From NCBI GenBank assembly GCA_003602475.1, contig QQSC01000009.1, positions 16,173 through 67,100 of the forward strand: a stretch of 50,928 bases of DNA, given 5' to 3'. The notes below the pieces were generated by a model. That model was not told the origin of the DNA, did not search any database, and worked only from the letters and a program-made list of their open reading frames with translations. Shown piece by piece: positions 44,353 through 50,928 of this stretch (the first letter of the stretch is position 1; every line of letters starts with the position of its first letter). Origin of the DNA: Candidatus Poseidoniales archaeon. GTDB taxonomy: Archaea; Thermoplasmatota; Poseidoniia; Poseidoniales; Poseidoniaceae. A program made the translations under genes and the position numbers.

Positions 44353-46068
44353 ATGAGCGACGAACCTCGATTTGCTAAAGGAGACCTCAACGGTGTCATG
44401 GCGGCTCATCCGCACATCGCCAACTGGGTTCGAGATTTCGAGATGCAATACGGCTCAAGGCCAATCTATTACGGGCCTTTGGATCGGGACGCGAAGAAAG
44501 AACGACCTTTCAATCTCATTTACATCACCAAAGAACCAATTTTTGTTCACATTTACGAACCACCAGCCGATGACGAAGGCGGCGGAACCATTCTTTGGTT
44601 TGGACTTGAGCCACAACTCACGGAAGAAGAAGAAAACATCCGCCGTGAGCTGGTTGAAACCCTCCTTCAAGAAGCCCCATCTGCGCCATCGTTCACCACC
44701 GACACGGAATTCGAATCCATCCTCGAGGGGATGATTGAACGCTACACCATTCTTGATACCGAAGCGAGCAACCTTGTTCGCCGCCAGGGTCGGTTGTGGG
44801 AAATGATTGGCATGGACGACAAGAGGTTGACCGTGTCACAAGCTCAACGTGAGCGGCTCAATTACGTGATCATCAGAGACCTGATCCGGAACGGACCCTT
44901 GGAGCCCCTTCTGTCCGATGAAATGCTGGAAGACATTCACTCGGTTGGATTGAAACATATCCACATGGATCACAAGGTCTTCGGCATGGTGACCTCCAAC
45001 ATTCGTTTCAGAGAACGACAACTTCTCTCACGGTTCCTTCGTGCCATGTCTGAACGCATTGGGCGTCCAGTATCGGACAACAAACCCATCATTGACGGAG
45101 TGTTGTTGGACGGCTCTCGTATCAACATCATTTTCTCTGACGACGTCTCCATGCTTGGTCCGTCGTTCACCATCCGTAAGTTTGCTGAAGAGACCATCTC
45201 AGTGATTCAACTCATCAAATGGGGCACGATGTCTGCCCAACAAGCGGCTTACATCTGGATTTGCTTAGAATACGGTATGTCCGTGCTCGTGTCCGGTGAA
45301 ACCGCCTCGGGTAAAACCACAACGCTCAATGCAATTCTCCCGTTCATTGACCACAACGTCAAAATCTACTCTGCAGAAGACACTCCCGAAGTGAAGGTTC
45401 GTCACAAGATCTGGCAACGGCTTGTCACTCGTGAGGCGAAAAACGAAGATTCCAGAGTCGAAATGTTTGACCTCCTCAAAGCTGCTTTGCGAAGTCGTCC
45501 TCGTTACATCATCATCGGTGAAATACGTGGTGTTGAGGGAGCTACGGCCTTCCAAGCCATGCAGACCGGTCACCCGGTCATCGCCACCTTCCACGCATCG
45601 TCCATCGTCAAAATGATTCAACGTTTCACAGGGGACCCAATCAACGTCCCCATCCGTTTCTTTGACAACCTCAACTTTGCCATCTTCCAAGAAGTGGTTG
45701 AGGCTCCCGGTGGAGGAATCGCTCGTCGTGTAACCGGAATTGATGAAGTGATTGGCTACAACAAACACAGCGACGGTGTGTTGACCCGTGGTATGTTCGA
45801 ATGGGATCCCGTCAAAGACAAGCACTATTTCCGTGGTATGTTCCAATCCCACCTCCTCGAGAACAAAATTGCAGCCATGGCAGGTTTTGCCAACAAACGT
45901 GACATTTACGATGAAATGTTGCGACGTGCAGCTGCTATTCAGCGCATGGCGGACCGTGACCTCACCCACTACGACGACGTGTTTGACCTGTTGGGGCTGT
46001 ACTATTCCAACGGTTGGGAGCATTTTGACCGTGCTGTTGACACCTGGGTCGGCATTAACCATACGTGA
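44353..46068 (+). CDS. arlI: ArlI (FlaI), archaellum assembly and rotation ATPase
   Basis: A 571-residue type II/IV secretion-superfamily ATPase that powers filament assembly and rotation. The N-terminal domain is followed by the conserved DNKPIIDGVLLDGSRINIIF segment, split here by normal variation. Walker A is SGETASGKTT from residue 314. Next come the Asp box (KIYSAEDTPEV), Walker B-like IIIGEIRGVEG and the His box (GHPVIATFHASS). All catalytic elements are present and the length is normal. It is cytoplasmic and docks to ArlJ. Flanked by arlH and arlJ with short gaps and clear ribosome sites. Confidence 0.97.
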   Translation: MSDEPRFAKGDLNGVMAAHPHIANWVRDFEMQYGSRPIYYGPLDRDAKKERPFNLIYITKEPIFVHIYEPPADDEGGGTILWFGLEPQLTEEEENIRRELVETLLQEAPSAPSFTTDTEFESILEGMIERYTILDTEASNLVRRQGRLWEMIGMDDKRLTVSQAQRERLNYVIIRDLIRNGPLEPLLSDEMLEDIHSVGLKHIHMDHKVFGMVTSNIRFRERQLLSRFLRAMSERIGRPVSDNKPIIDGVLLDGSRINIIFSDDVSMLGPSFTIRKFAEETISVIQLIKWGTMSAQQAAYIWICLEYGMSVLVSGETASGKTTTLNAILPFIDHNVKIYSAEDTPEVKVRHKIWQRLVTREAKNEDSRVEMFDLLKAALRSRPRYIIIGEIRGVEGATAFQAMQTGHPVIATFHASSIVKMIQRFTGDPINVPIRFFDNLNFAIFQEVVEAPGGGIARRVTGIDEVIGYNKHSDGVLTRGMFEWDPVKDKHYFRGMFQSHLLENKIAAMAGFANKRDIYDEMLRRAAAIQRMADRDLTHYDDVFDLLGLYYSNGWEHFDRAVDTWVGINHT

Positions 46069-46076
46069 GGAGGTGA
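46069..46076 (+). promoter_or_regulatory. Strong Shine-Dalgarno site for arlJ
   Basis: GGAGGTGA directly follows the arlI stop and lies 6 nt before ATG 46083. It is the best-matching ribosome site in the locus. Confidence 0.6.
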
Positions 46077-46082
46077 ATTCGA

Positions 46083-47885
46083 ATGGAGAGAATGCCGATT
46101 TGGCAAATTGCCCTCCGTCGCTTGGAAATGCCTCCGGCCAAATTCGGCCTGTTCTACGTCCTTCCCGTTTCCATCGTCACGTTCCTTATTGGAATCCTCG
46201 TGGTCTTCTTGACCGGTGGTTTGGCCGATGGTGCTCTCTTCTCGGGCATTACTGGCGTGTTGTTTCCCTTGATGTTGACCGCCATGGCAACAGCTGCAAG
46301 CATCGCTTTTCCGCTCCTTGAAGTGCAACGCTCAGCCACCATGATCGAAGCAGAGATGCACATGTTCATCACGCGAATGGGTATTTTGTCAATCGGAGAA
46401 GTCGGTGCACAGTCAATTTTCGATATCCTCAAACAAATGAGGGATTATGGCGAATTGGCTGCAGAGGTCAAACGCATTGAAACCCTGGTGGACAAATGGA
46501 ACACTTCGCTGCCTGAAGCGGCCCGCATTGTTGCTCATCAAAGTCCGAGTCCGTTGTGGTCTGACTTTCTCGATCGAATGGCGTTTTCCATCGAAGCAGG
46601 GCAACCGATTGACGAATTCATGCGCTCCGAGCAGGAAACCATTGCCGAGCAGTACAACACCCTCTACGACACACGACTGGAATCCGTGGACACCCTCCAA
46701 GAAATCTATGTCTCGCTTGTGACCGCAGGTTTGTTCGGCTTGGTCATTGCTGGAATACACTTGGTGTTGTTTGAGGTTGGAAACGGTGACGACACGCCCA
46801 TCGAAATTGCATCGAGGCTGCGTTTCCTCCTGCTTGCGTCCTTGATGTTTGCTTTTATTCAAGTCGGGGCGGTGTTTGCTTTCCGCGCAACGATTCCCAA
46901 CGACCTCACGTTTGCTCGTGACGAAATGGACACGCCGTTTCGAATCAATTTCCGTCGTTCGTTTTTGGTCGCTTCTGGCATCAGTGCGGGGTTGGTGGTG
47001 ATTTCCTTGCTTACACTCTTTGCAATTTGGAGCTTGATCACATCTGAGTGGGACAAGTGGGGTCTCCTTTACATCGTGGTACCGTTTACTGCCTTCTTGA
47101 TTCCATCCACAATGGTTCGGCGAGAAGAGAACCAAATTCAGCGCCGTGACGAAACATACCCCGATTTTATTCGGGCCCTCGGGGGAACCGCCCAGGCTCG
47201 CTCGGCCGAGCCCTCGGCAACCATCAAAGCCTTGCGCGGCATTGACTTTGGTCCTCTTGACAATTCGATTGACCGTCTCGAAAAGCGGTTGAGTACCCGA
47301 ATTGATTCTGACCGGGCATGGGATTATTTCACCGCCGACACCAACTCGGCCGTGATTTCTCGATACACCCGAATTTACATCGAAGGTTCCCAATCTTCTG
47401 GACAACCGGCTGCGACCGCAGAGATGGTGTCTCGGTCGGTGGGCAATCTCTTGTCGCTGAGAAACCGTCGGTCGTTGTCTGCCAACACCATGTGGGGCGT
47501 AGCGATGGGTTTGCTTATCTCCAGCGTTGCGACCCTCAACGTCACCACCTCCATCGTGGTTCAACTTGGGGAAGCCATCGCAGGCGTAGCCTCTGGCCTC
47601 GGTCAAAGCGATGTTAATGCTCTTTCTGACTTCGGCGGCGGTGTCGCCCTACCGGTCATGTCAGACTCTTCGTCGGTTGATGACAACATCAGATATTTCA
47701 AAATCGTCGTATCGCTGCTGATCCTGATGCAGGTGATGGCGGTTTCATCCATTGCGACGAGGCTACGTGGTGGAACACGAACGAGTGCCATTGGTCAAAT
47801 GGTTCTCCTCACATGGGTGGCTGGGTTGGCCTCGTTGGGCACAGCCACCATCTTAGAAAACGCCCGTTCTGCCTTCAACACTTGA
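46083..47885 (+). CDS. arlJ: ArlJ (FlaJ), archaellum membrane platform protein
   Basis: A 600-residue polytopic membrane protein that forms the platform for filament assembly. Hydrophobic helices occur near residues 22-45 and 50-75 (VTFLIGILVVFLTGG, LFSGITGVLFPLMLTA). Others lie near 215-270, 300-350, 470-500 and 540-595. Two type II secretion F domains are recognisable, the second around YPDFIRALGGTAQARS and SRYTRIYIEGSQSSG. Large cytoplasmic charged loops lie between helices, where ArlI binds. The length is typical. It is the last canonical gene of the operon. Confidence 0.94.
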   Translation: MERMPIWQIALRRLEMPPAKFGLFYVLPVSIVTFLIGILVVFLTGGLADGALFSGITGVLFPLMLTAMATAASIAFPLLEVQRSATMIEAEMHMFITRMGILSIGEVGAQSIFDILKQMRDYGELAAEVKRIETLVDKWNTSLPEAARIVAHQSPSPLWSDFLDRMAFSIEAGQPIDEFMRSEQETIAEQYNTLYDTRLESVDTLQEIYVSLVTAGLFGLVIAGIHLVLFEVGNGDDTPIEIASRLRFLLLASLMFAFIQVGAVFAFRATIPNDLTFARDEMDTPFRINFRRSFLVASGISAGLVVISLLTLFAIWSLITSEWDKWGLLYIVVPFTAFLIPSTMVRREENQIQRRDETYPDFIRALGGTAQARSAEPSATIKALRGIDFGPLDNSIDRLEKRLSTRIDSDRAWDYFTADTNSAVISRYTRIYIEGSQSSGQPAATAEMVSRSVGNLLSLRNRRSLSANTMWGVAMGLLISSVATLNVTTSIVVQLGEAIAGVASGLGQSDVNALSDFGGGVALPVMSDSSSVDDNIRYFKIVVSLLILMQVMAVSSIATRLRGGTRTSAIGQMVLLTWVAGLASLGTATILENARSAFNT

Positions 47886-47924
47886 CGAAGCAAACTTCAA
47901 ACCGCTGATGGCCAAAGTGTCACC

Positions 47925-48353
47925 ATGCAACCACCGCTACCGCCCTCGGCTTCAACATCGCCCTACCAGCCTTCCACTGCTGCCATGAAGAAGGGTCATC
48001 TGTATTCGTTCTCCTTGTGGCTTACGCTTGGATTGACGGTGCTCGTGGTGTCTGCTGTTTTCAGTGAATTCCCGCTGGATTCTTCGGTGCCCGTGGCTTC
48101 GGATTATGACCTCACGGAGGAAGGAGCTGCGGACCAATTTGCGGATGACCTCAAAGGACACGCTACGCAAGTCGACCTGTTCTCAGCCATATCTGGCATC
48201 CTCCAAACCTCCTCACTCGCCTTCTTGGCCTATGCCTTTGCACGTGAAGCGCATGAAGAGAGCTCGCTGCACGTTGCCCTTCGCATCACGATGGTGCTCG
48301 GGGCCGTTATCCTGGTCACGAGTGTTGTCGGTCGTAATTTTTCGTTGTTGTGA
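47925..48353 (+). CDS. Small three-helix membrane protein of unknown function
   Basis: I do not recognise this 142-residue protein. A Pro/Ser-rich N-terminus precedes three hydrophobic helices (FSLWLTLGLTVLVVSAVF, ISGILQTSSLAFLAYAFA, LRITMVLGAVILVTSVVG). A negatively charged outer loop (DYDLTEEGAADQFADDLKG) lies between the first two. It is 39 nt downstream of arlJ on the same strand and may belong to the archaellum transcript or have its own promoter. It converges on endonuclease III with a 5-nt gap. Confidence 0.7.
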   Translation: MQPPLPPSASTSPYQPSTAAMKKGHLYSFSLWLTLGLTVLVVSAVFSEFPLDSSVPVASDYDLTEEGAADQFADDLKGHATQVDLFSAISGILQTSSLAFLAYAFAREAHEESSLHVALRITMVLGAVILVTSVVGRNFSLL

Positions 48354-48358
48354 GCCGC

Positions 48359-49009
48359 TCAACGCTTTGCTTCGTCTCGAATGCGTTTCTTGGTGGCCGT
48401 CCATGAGCAAATTGGACAGGTTGTCAAGTCGTGGTAACGTGCAGGGCAGTGCTCACGGCCGAAGAAGATGATCTGCAGGTGCAAGTCGTTCCACTTTTCT
48501 TTGGGGAACAACGCCTTGAGGTCCTTCTCAGTCTTTTCGACCGTTGTGCCGTTGGACAACCCCCATCGTGCAGCCAATCGATGAATGTGGGTGTCAATGG
48601 GAAAGGCAGGAACGTCGAACGCTTGTGCCATGACCACGCCCGCTGTCTTGTGGCCCACTCCGGGAAGGGCTTCCAATTCTGCAAAAGAAGAAGGGACTTC
48701 TCCACCATGGCGTTCGACCAACAATTCTGACAACCGTTTGATGTTCCTCGCTTTGGTTGGTGCAAGTCCCACCTGTCGAATGTCGGACAGGATGGTTTCA
48801 ACCGGGAGTTCGGCCATGGCGGCCGGATGATTGGCTTTGGAGAACAGGGCCGGTGTGACCTCGTTCACTTTCAAATCGGTGGTTTGGGCAGACATAAGGA
48901 CGGCCACCAAGAGTTCAAACGGATTGGAGTGGTCCAGCGGGACCGGAATTTCAGGATACAATTCTTCGAGCATGGTGGCGATGATGGCCGCTTTGTCCGA
49001 TCGCTTCAT
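48359..49009 (-). CDS. nth: Endonuclease III-like DNA glycosylase, three-cysteine variant
   Basis: A 216-residue base-excision repair enzyme that removes oxidised pyrimidines and cleaves abasic sites. The helix-hairpin-helix LPGVGHKTAGVV holds the catalytic lysine, and the catalytic aspartate is in PIDTHIHRLA. The C-terminus reads REHCPARYHDLTTCPICSW, with only three cysteines (C-x9-C-x2-C) and no fourth. The usual C-x6-C-x2-C-x5-C cluster motif is therefore absent. A histidine inside the first gap might be a fourth ligand, or the cluster may be lost. The start at ATG 49009 follows the stop of the small membrane gene by 4 nt; a longer frame would overlap it. Confidence 0.93.
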   Translation of the reverse strand: MKRSDKAAIIATMLEELYPEIPVPLDHSNPFELLVAVLMSAQTTDLKVNEVTPALFSKANHPAAMAELPVETILSDIRQVGLAPTKARNIKRLSELLVERHGGEVPSSFAELEALPGVGHKTAGVVMAQAFDVPAFPIDTHIHRLAARWGLSNGTTVEKTEKDLKALFPKEKWNDLHLQIIFFGREHCPARYHDLTTCPICSWTATKKRIRDEAKR

Positions 49010-49013
49010 GCCA

Positions 49014-49238
49014 TCACGCCTTGGGTTCGTAATTGGCGCTGTATTCCTCACCGGTTTTCCACCCAAAGAACACACCGAGGAAAATGGACGTGAGCGGAAT
49101 GAGGTTGCACGCGACCGCTTCAATGAGCGGTGATTCGCCGTCGGCGGGCTGGCCAGCAATGATCCAAATCAACAACCCAAGAAACAACCCGGGAAGGGCC
49201 ATGGAAGCGCCCATGATGACGGTTCGGAGCGTGCGCAT
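49014..49238 (-). CDS. Very small two-helix membrane protein
   Basis: A 74-residue protein of unknown function with two hydrophobic helices (IMGASMALPGLFLGLLIWII and LIPLTSIFLGVFFGWKTG) separated by an acidic loop. It lies between the PolX-like gene (37 nt upstream) and nth (4 nt downstream) on the same strand, so all three probably share a transcript. No motif is recognised. Tight spacing and coding-like composition support it as real. Confidence 0.65.
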   Translation of the reverse strand: MRTLRTVIMGASMALPGLFLGLLIWIIAGQPADGESPLIEAVACNLIPLTSIFLGVFFGWKTGEEYSANYEPKA

Positions 49239-49275
49239 GGATGCACCATCCGCAGGTAAGTCATGAAGGTGTGCT

Positions 49276-50928
49276 TCAACCTCGGTTCAGGAGAGATGCG
49301 AGTTCCGCTCCGGACATGGCGTTGAGGGTGTCGGCTGGCTCAAGCCAACCCTTGCGAGCAGCCATCACGCCGTAAGCGATGTCGCTGAGTCCTCGGATGG
49401 AATGGGCGTCGGGATTGATGGCTACGGGTACACCCAATCCCTTGGCATGTTTGCAAAGGCGCCAATCAAGGTCCAATCGGTAAGGGCTGGCGTTCAATTC
49501 AATGGCCTTGAGGCGTCCAGCTTCGTTGTGGTCCGCCATGTGTTCAAGGACGGCGAACAAGTCAACCTCGTACCCTTCCCGTCCCTGCAGAATTCGACCC
49601 GTTGGGTGTCCCAATACGGTTGTGGCAGGGCGGTCGATGACACGGAGCAATTCCTCGGTGTTCTCAACTTCGTCCCTTCCCCGCCATTTTGTCATGGCGT
49701 GGACACTGGCGACCACGTAATCCAATTCACTCAACACTTCATCCGGGTGGTCAAGCCGACCGCCTTCGAGAACATCGGACTCAACACCGTGAAAGAGCCT
49801 GAAGTCAGTGCCCTCGTCGGCCCATTGGCGGTTGTATGTGGCGATGGTTCGCCCCTGAGCCAGCAAATCTTCTGCGCTCGCCCCGTTGGCGATTTTCAAC
49901 GTTGGTGAGTGATCTGCGATGCCCAACCAAGTCCACCCCATTTTTCTGGCCGTGTCCGCCATCTGTTCGAGGCTGGCTTCTCCGTCTGAGAGGGTGGTAT
50001 GGTTGTGCAGTGAGCCCAGCACGTTGGGCACCTCAATGAGGTTGGGCAGGGCATTGTTGGCAGCAGCGTCAATTTCTCCGGTGTCCTCCCGAAGTTCTGG
50101 CGGGACAAAGGCAAGGTCCAGATGGGAGTAAATCCCTGCCTCGTCATCGACTGTCAGCGAGAACGCAGCGGCTTCCATGCCCTTCAAGTCCCCTGCTTTT
50201 GCATCTGGTATCAGGCCAAACTCGTTGAGCTTGAGACCCCGGTCAATGGCGCGTTGCCGCATCACGATGTTGTGTTCCTTGCTTCCTGTGAAGTAGGCCA
50301 AAGTAAACGGTTCAACATGTGGGGGAACCAATCGAACTTGTGCGTCGATGGTGCCGCCGGCTTCCAACTGTTCGTAGTCGTCTCCGCCAATGGCGTCGAG
50401 AACATTGGCGTCTATGTGACCTACTGCAAAGGATTCATCAAAAATCGTCGTGTCAAGAATCAGGCTGATTTTTGAATCCCCTGCACCTTTGACATCAGCG
50501 ATTCCGTTGAGGTTGAGAATGGCGTTGGCCACGCGTTCATGGTCTTCTTGGTCCACCGAAACAACCAGGTCCAAATCACCAATGGTTTCCTTACGCCGAC
50601 GCGCTGAACCGGCAAGTGTCGCCCGATGCACCCCCTCAATGGCTGCGATTTTGAGTTGAAACGCTTCACCGTATCGAAGGCCAATGTCAAGGCGACGACG
50701 AGCCCTGAACCTCGATAGCAATTCAATGCCGTCGAGGATCCGCTGTTGCGACTTTTTGCCGAAGCCTTTCATTGGTGCAATTTGATTGTCAAGGGCCACT
50801 TCCTTCAACTCAGCGACCGTTGAAACGCCCAGTTCTTCCGCCATGAGTTTGATTCGTTTTGGACCCAAGCCGGGAATGCCGAGCATCTCGATGAGGCCTG
50901 GTGGCGTGTTCTCGTGCAAATCGTGCCA
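49276..50928 (-). CDS. polX: PolX-family DNA polymerase/PHP nuclease (5' end cut by window), polymerase site altered
   Basis: Repair enzyme joining an X-family polymerase to a PHP phosphoesterase. The frame is open to the window edge, so the N-terminal 8-kDa domain is missing. Visible are helix-hairpin-helix elements (LGIPGLGPKRIKLM), the palm motif GSARRRKETIGDLDLVV with two metal aspartates, and YFTGSKEHNIVMRQRA. The third catalytic Asp, normally in a DLRVV-type strand, is Gln here (AQVRLVP, codon at 50338-50340). A stretch of roughly 30 extra residues precedes it. The PHP domain looks intact: HNHTTLSDGE, IADHSP, GVESDVLEGG, VASVHA, GHPTGR and NPDAHS. DNA synthesis may be lost while 3'-5' exonuclease or AP-site activity remains. 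Confidence 0.93.
   Translation of the reverse strand, partial: WHDLHENTPPGLIEMLGIPGLGPKRIKLMAEELGVSTVAELKEVALDNQIAPMKGFGKKSQQRILDGIELLSRFRARRRLDIGLRYGEAFQLKIAAIEGVHRATLAGSARRRKETIGDLDLVVSVDQEDHERVANAILNLNGIADVKGAGDSKISLILDTTIFDESFAVGHIDANVLDAIGGDDYEQLEAGGTIDAQVRLVPPHVEPFTLAYFTGSKEHNIVMRQRAIDRGLKLNEFGLIPDAKAGDLKGMEAAAFSLTVDDEAGIYSHLDLAFVPPELREDTGEIDAAANNALPNLIEVPNVLGSLHNHTTLSDGEASLEQMADTARKMGWTWLGIADHSPTLKIANGASAEDLLAQGRTIATYNRQWADEGTDFRLFHGVESDVLEGGRLDHPDEVLSELDYVVASVHAMTKWRGRDEVENTEELLRVIDRPATTVLGHPTGRILQGREGYEVDLFAVLEHMADHNEAGRLKAIELNASPYRLDLDWRLCKHAKGLGVPVAINPDAHSIRGLSDIAYGVMAARKGWLEPADTLNAMSGAELASLLNRG

Noticed and set aside
45265..46062. Open frame (265 codons) antisense to arlI
   Set aside because: Opposite the strongly conserved ATPase core. 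The translated sequence looks like a frame artefact with many Val/His/Asp and no family.
46413..47606. Long open frame (397 codons) antisense to arlJ
   Set aside because: Low-complexity basic translation with no domain, opposite a clear membrane platform gene. Considered a shadow frame.

Overview
The window looks like chromosomal DNA from a marine planktonic euryarchaeon, most likely Marine Group II (Candidatus Poseidoniales) or a close relative. This is inferred from gene content, not from any database search. The evidence is a complete archaellum (archaeal flagellum) operon, very large Asn/Thr/Ser-rich secreted proteins with a single C-terminal membrane anchor, lipoproteins with AGC-type lipoboxes, an archaeal-type aconitase X, TATA-like boxes about 25 nt before start codons, and many bacterial-type enzymes (glutamine-dependent NAD synthetase, TrhO, MutY, PolX, a type-2-like IleRS). 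GC content is moderate, genes are tightly packed and no gene-free stretch exceeds about 175 nt. I saw no rRNA, tRNA, insertion sequence, phage or CRISPR array. Short RNA genes cannot be excluded by eye.

Layout. Positions 1-4466: mutY (cut by the left edge), a small unknown protein, a Frag1/DRAM-like membrane protein, an NAD-dependent reductase/epimerase and cysS. Positions 4470-13750: secreted or membrane-anchored hydrolases (lamin-tail amidohydrolase, S15/CocE-type lipoprotein, BNR-propeller lipoprotein) interleaved with a thioredoxin, a MutS-like ATPase and a BtuF-like binding protein. Positions 13761-29280: ileS, a 2431-residue repeat-bearing surface protein, nadE, trhO and a collagen-like/calcium-motif surface protein. 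Positions 29378-33890: a fused aconitase X (candidate phosphomevalonate dehydratase of the archaeal mevalonate pathway), a sugar-nucleotide epimerase, and a convergent operon of peroxiredoxin, hexapeptide acyltransferase and flavin-reductase-like protein. Positions 34031-48353: the archaellum locus. Positions 48359-50928: endonuclease III, a tiny membrane protein and a PolX-family protein cut by the right edge.

The archaellum locus is the centrepiece. Its order is orf145, a 1657-residue protein of NEW3/CARDB-like beta-sandwiches ending in several membrane helices, a 312-residue coiled-coil plus beta-sandwich protein, two archaellins, an ArlCDE-like protein, ArlF, ArlG, ArlH, ArlI, ArlJ and a small membrane protein. 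The first three genes are not part of any canonical fla/arl set known to me. They are joined to the archaellins by overlapping reading frames or near-perfect Shine-Dalgarno sites, so they are candidates for a lineage-specific archaellum anchor. ArlF also appears to carry an inserted Gly/Tyr-rich repeat domain, and both archaellins share an atypical signal-peptide cleavage site.

Other points worth a second look are the PolX with Gln in place of its third catalytic Asp but an intact PHP nuclease domain, the endonuclease III lacking the fourth cluster cysteine, and the single-chain aconitase X. The initiation signals are also split: genes that begin transcripts have a TATA-like box at leaderless spacing, while internal operon genes have strong GGAGG sites.
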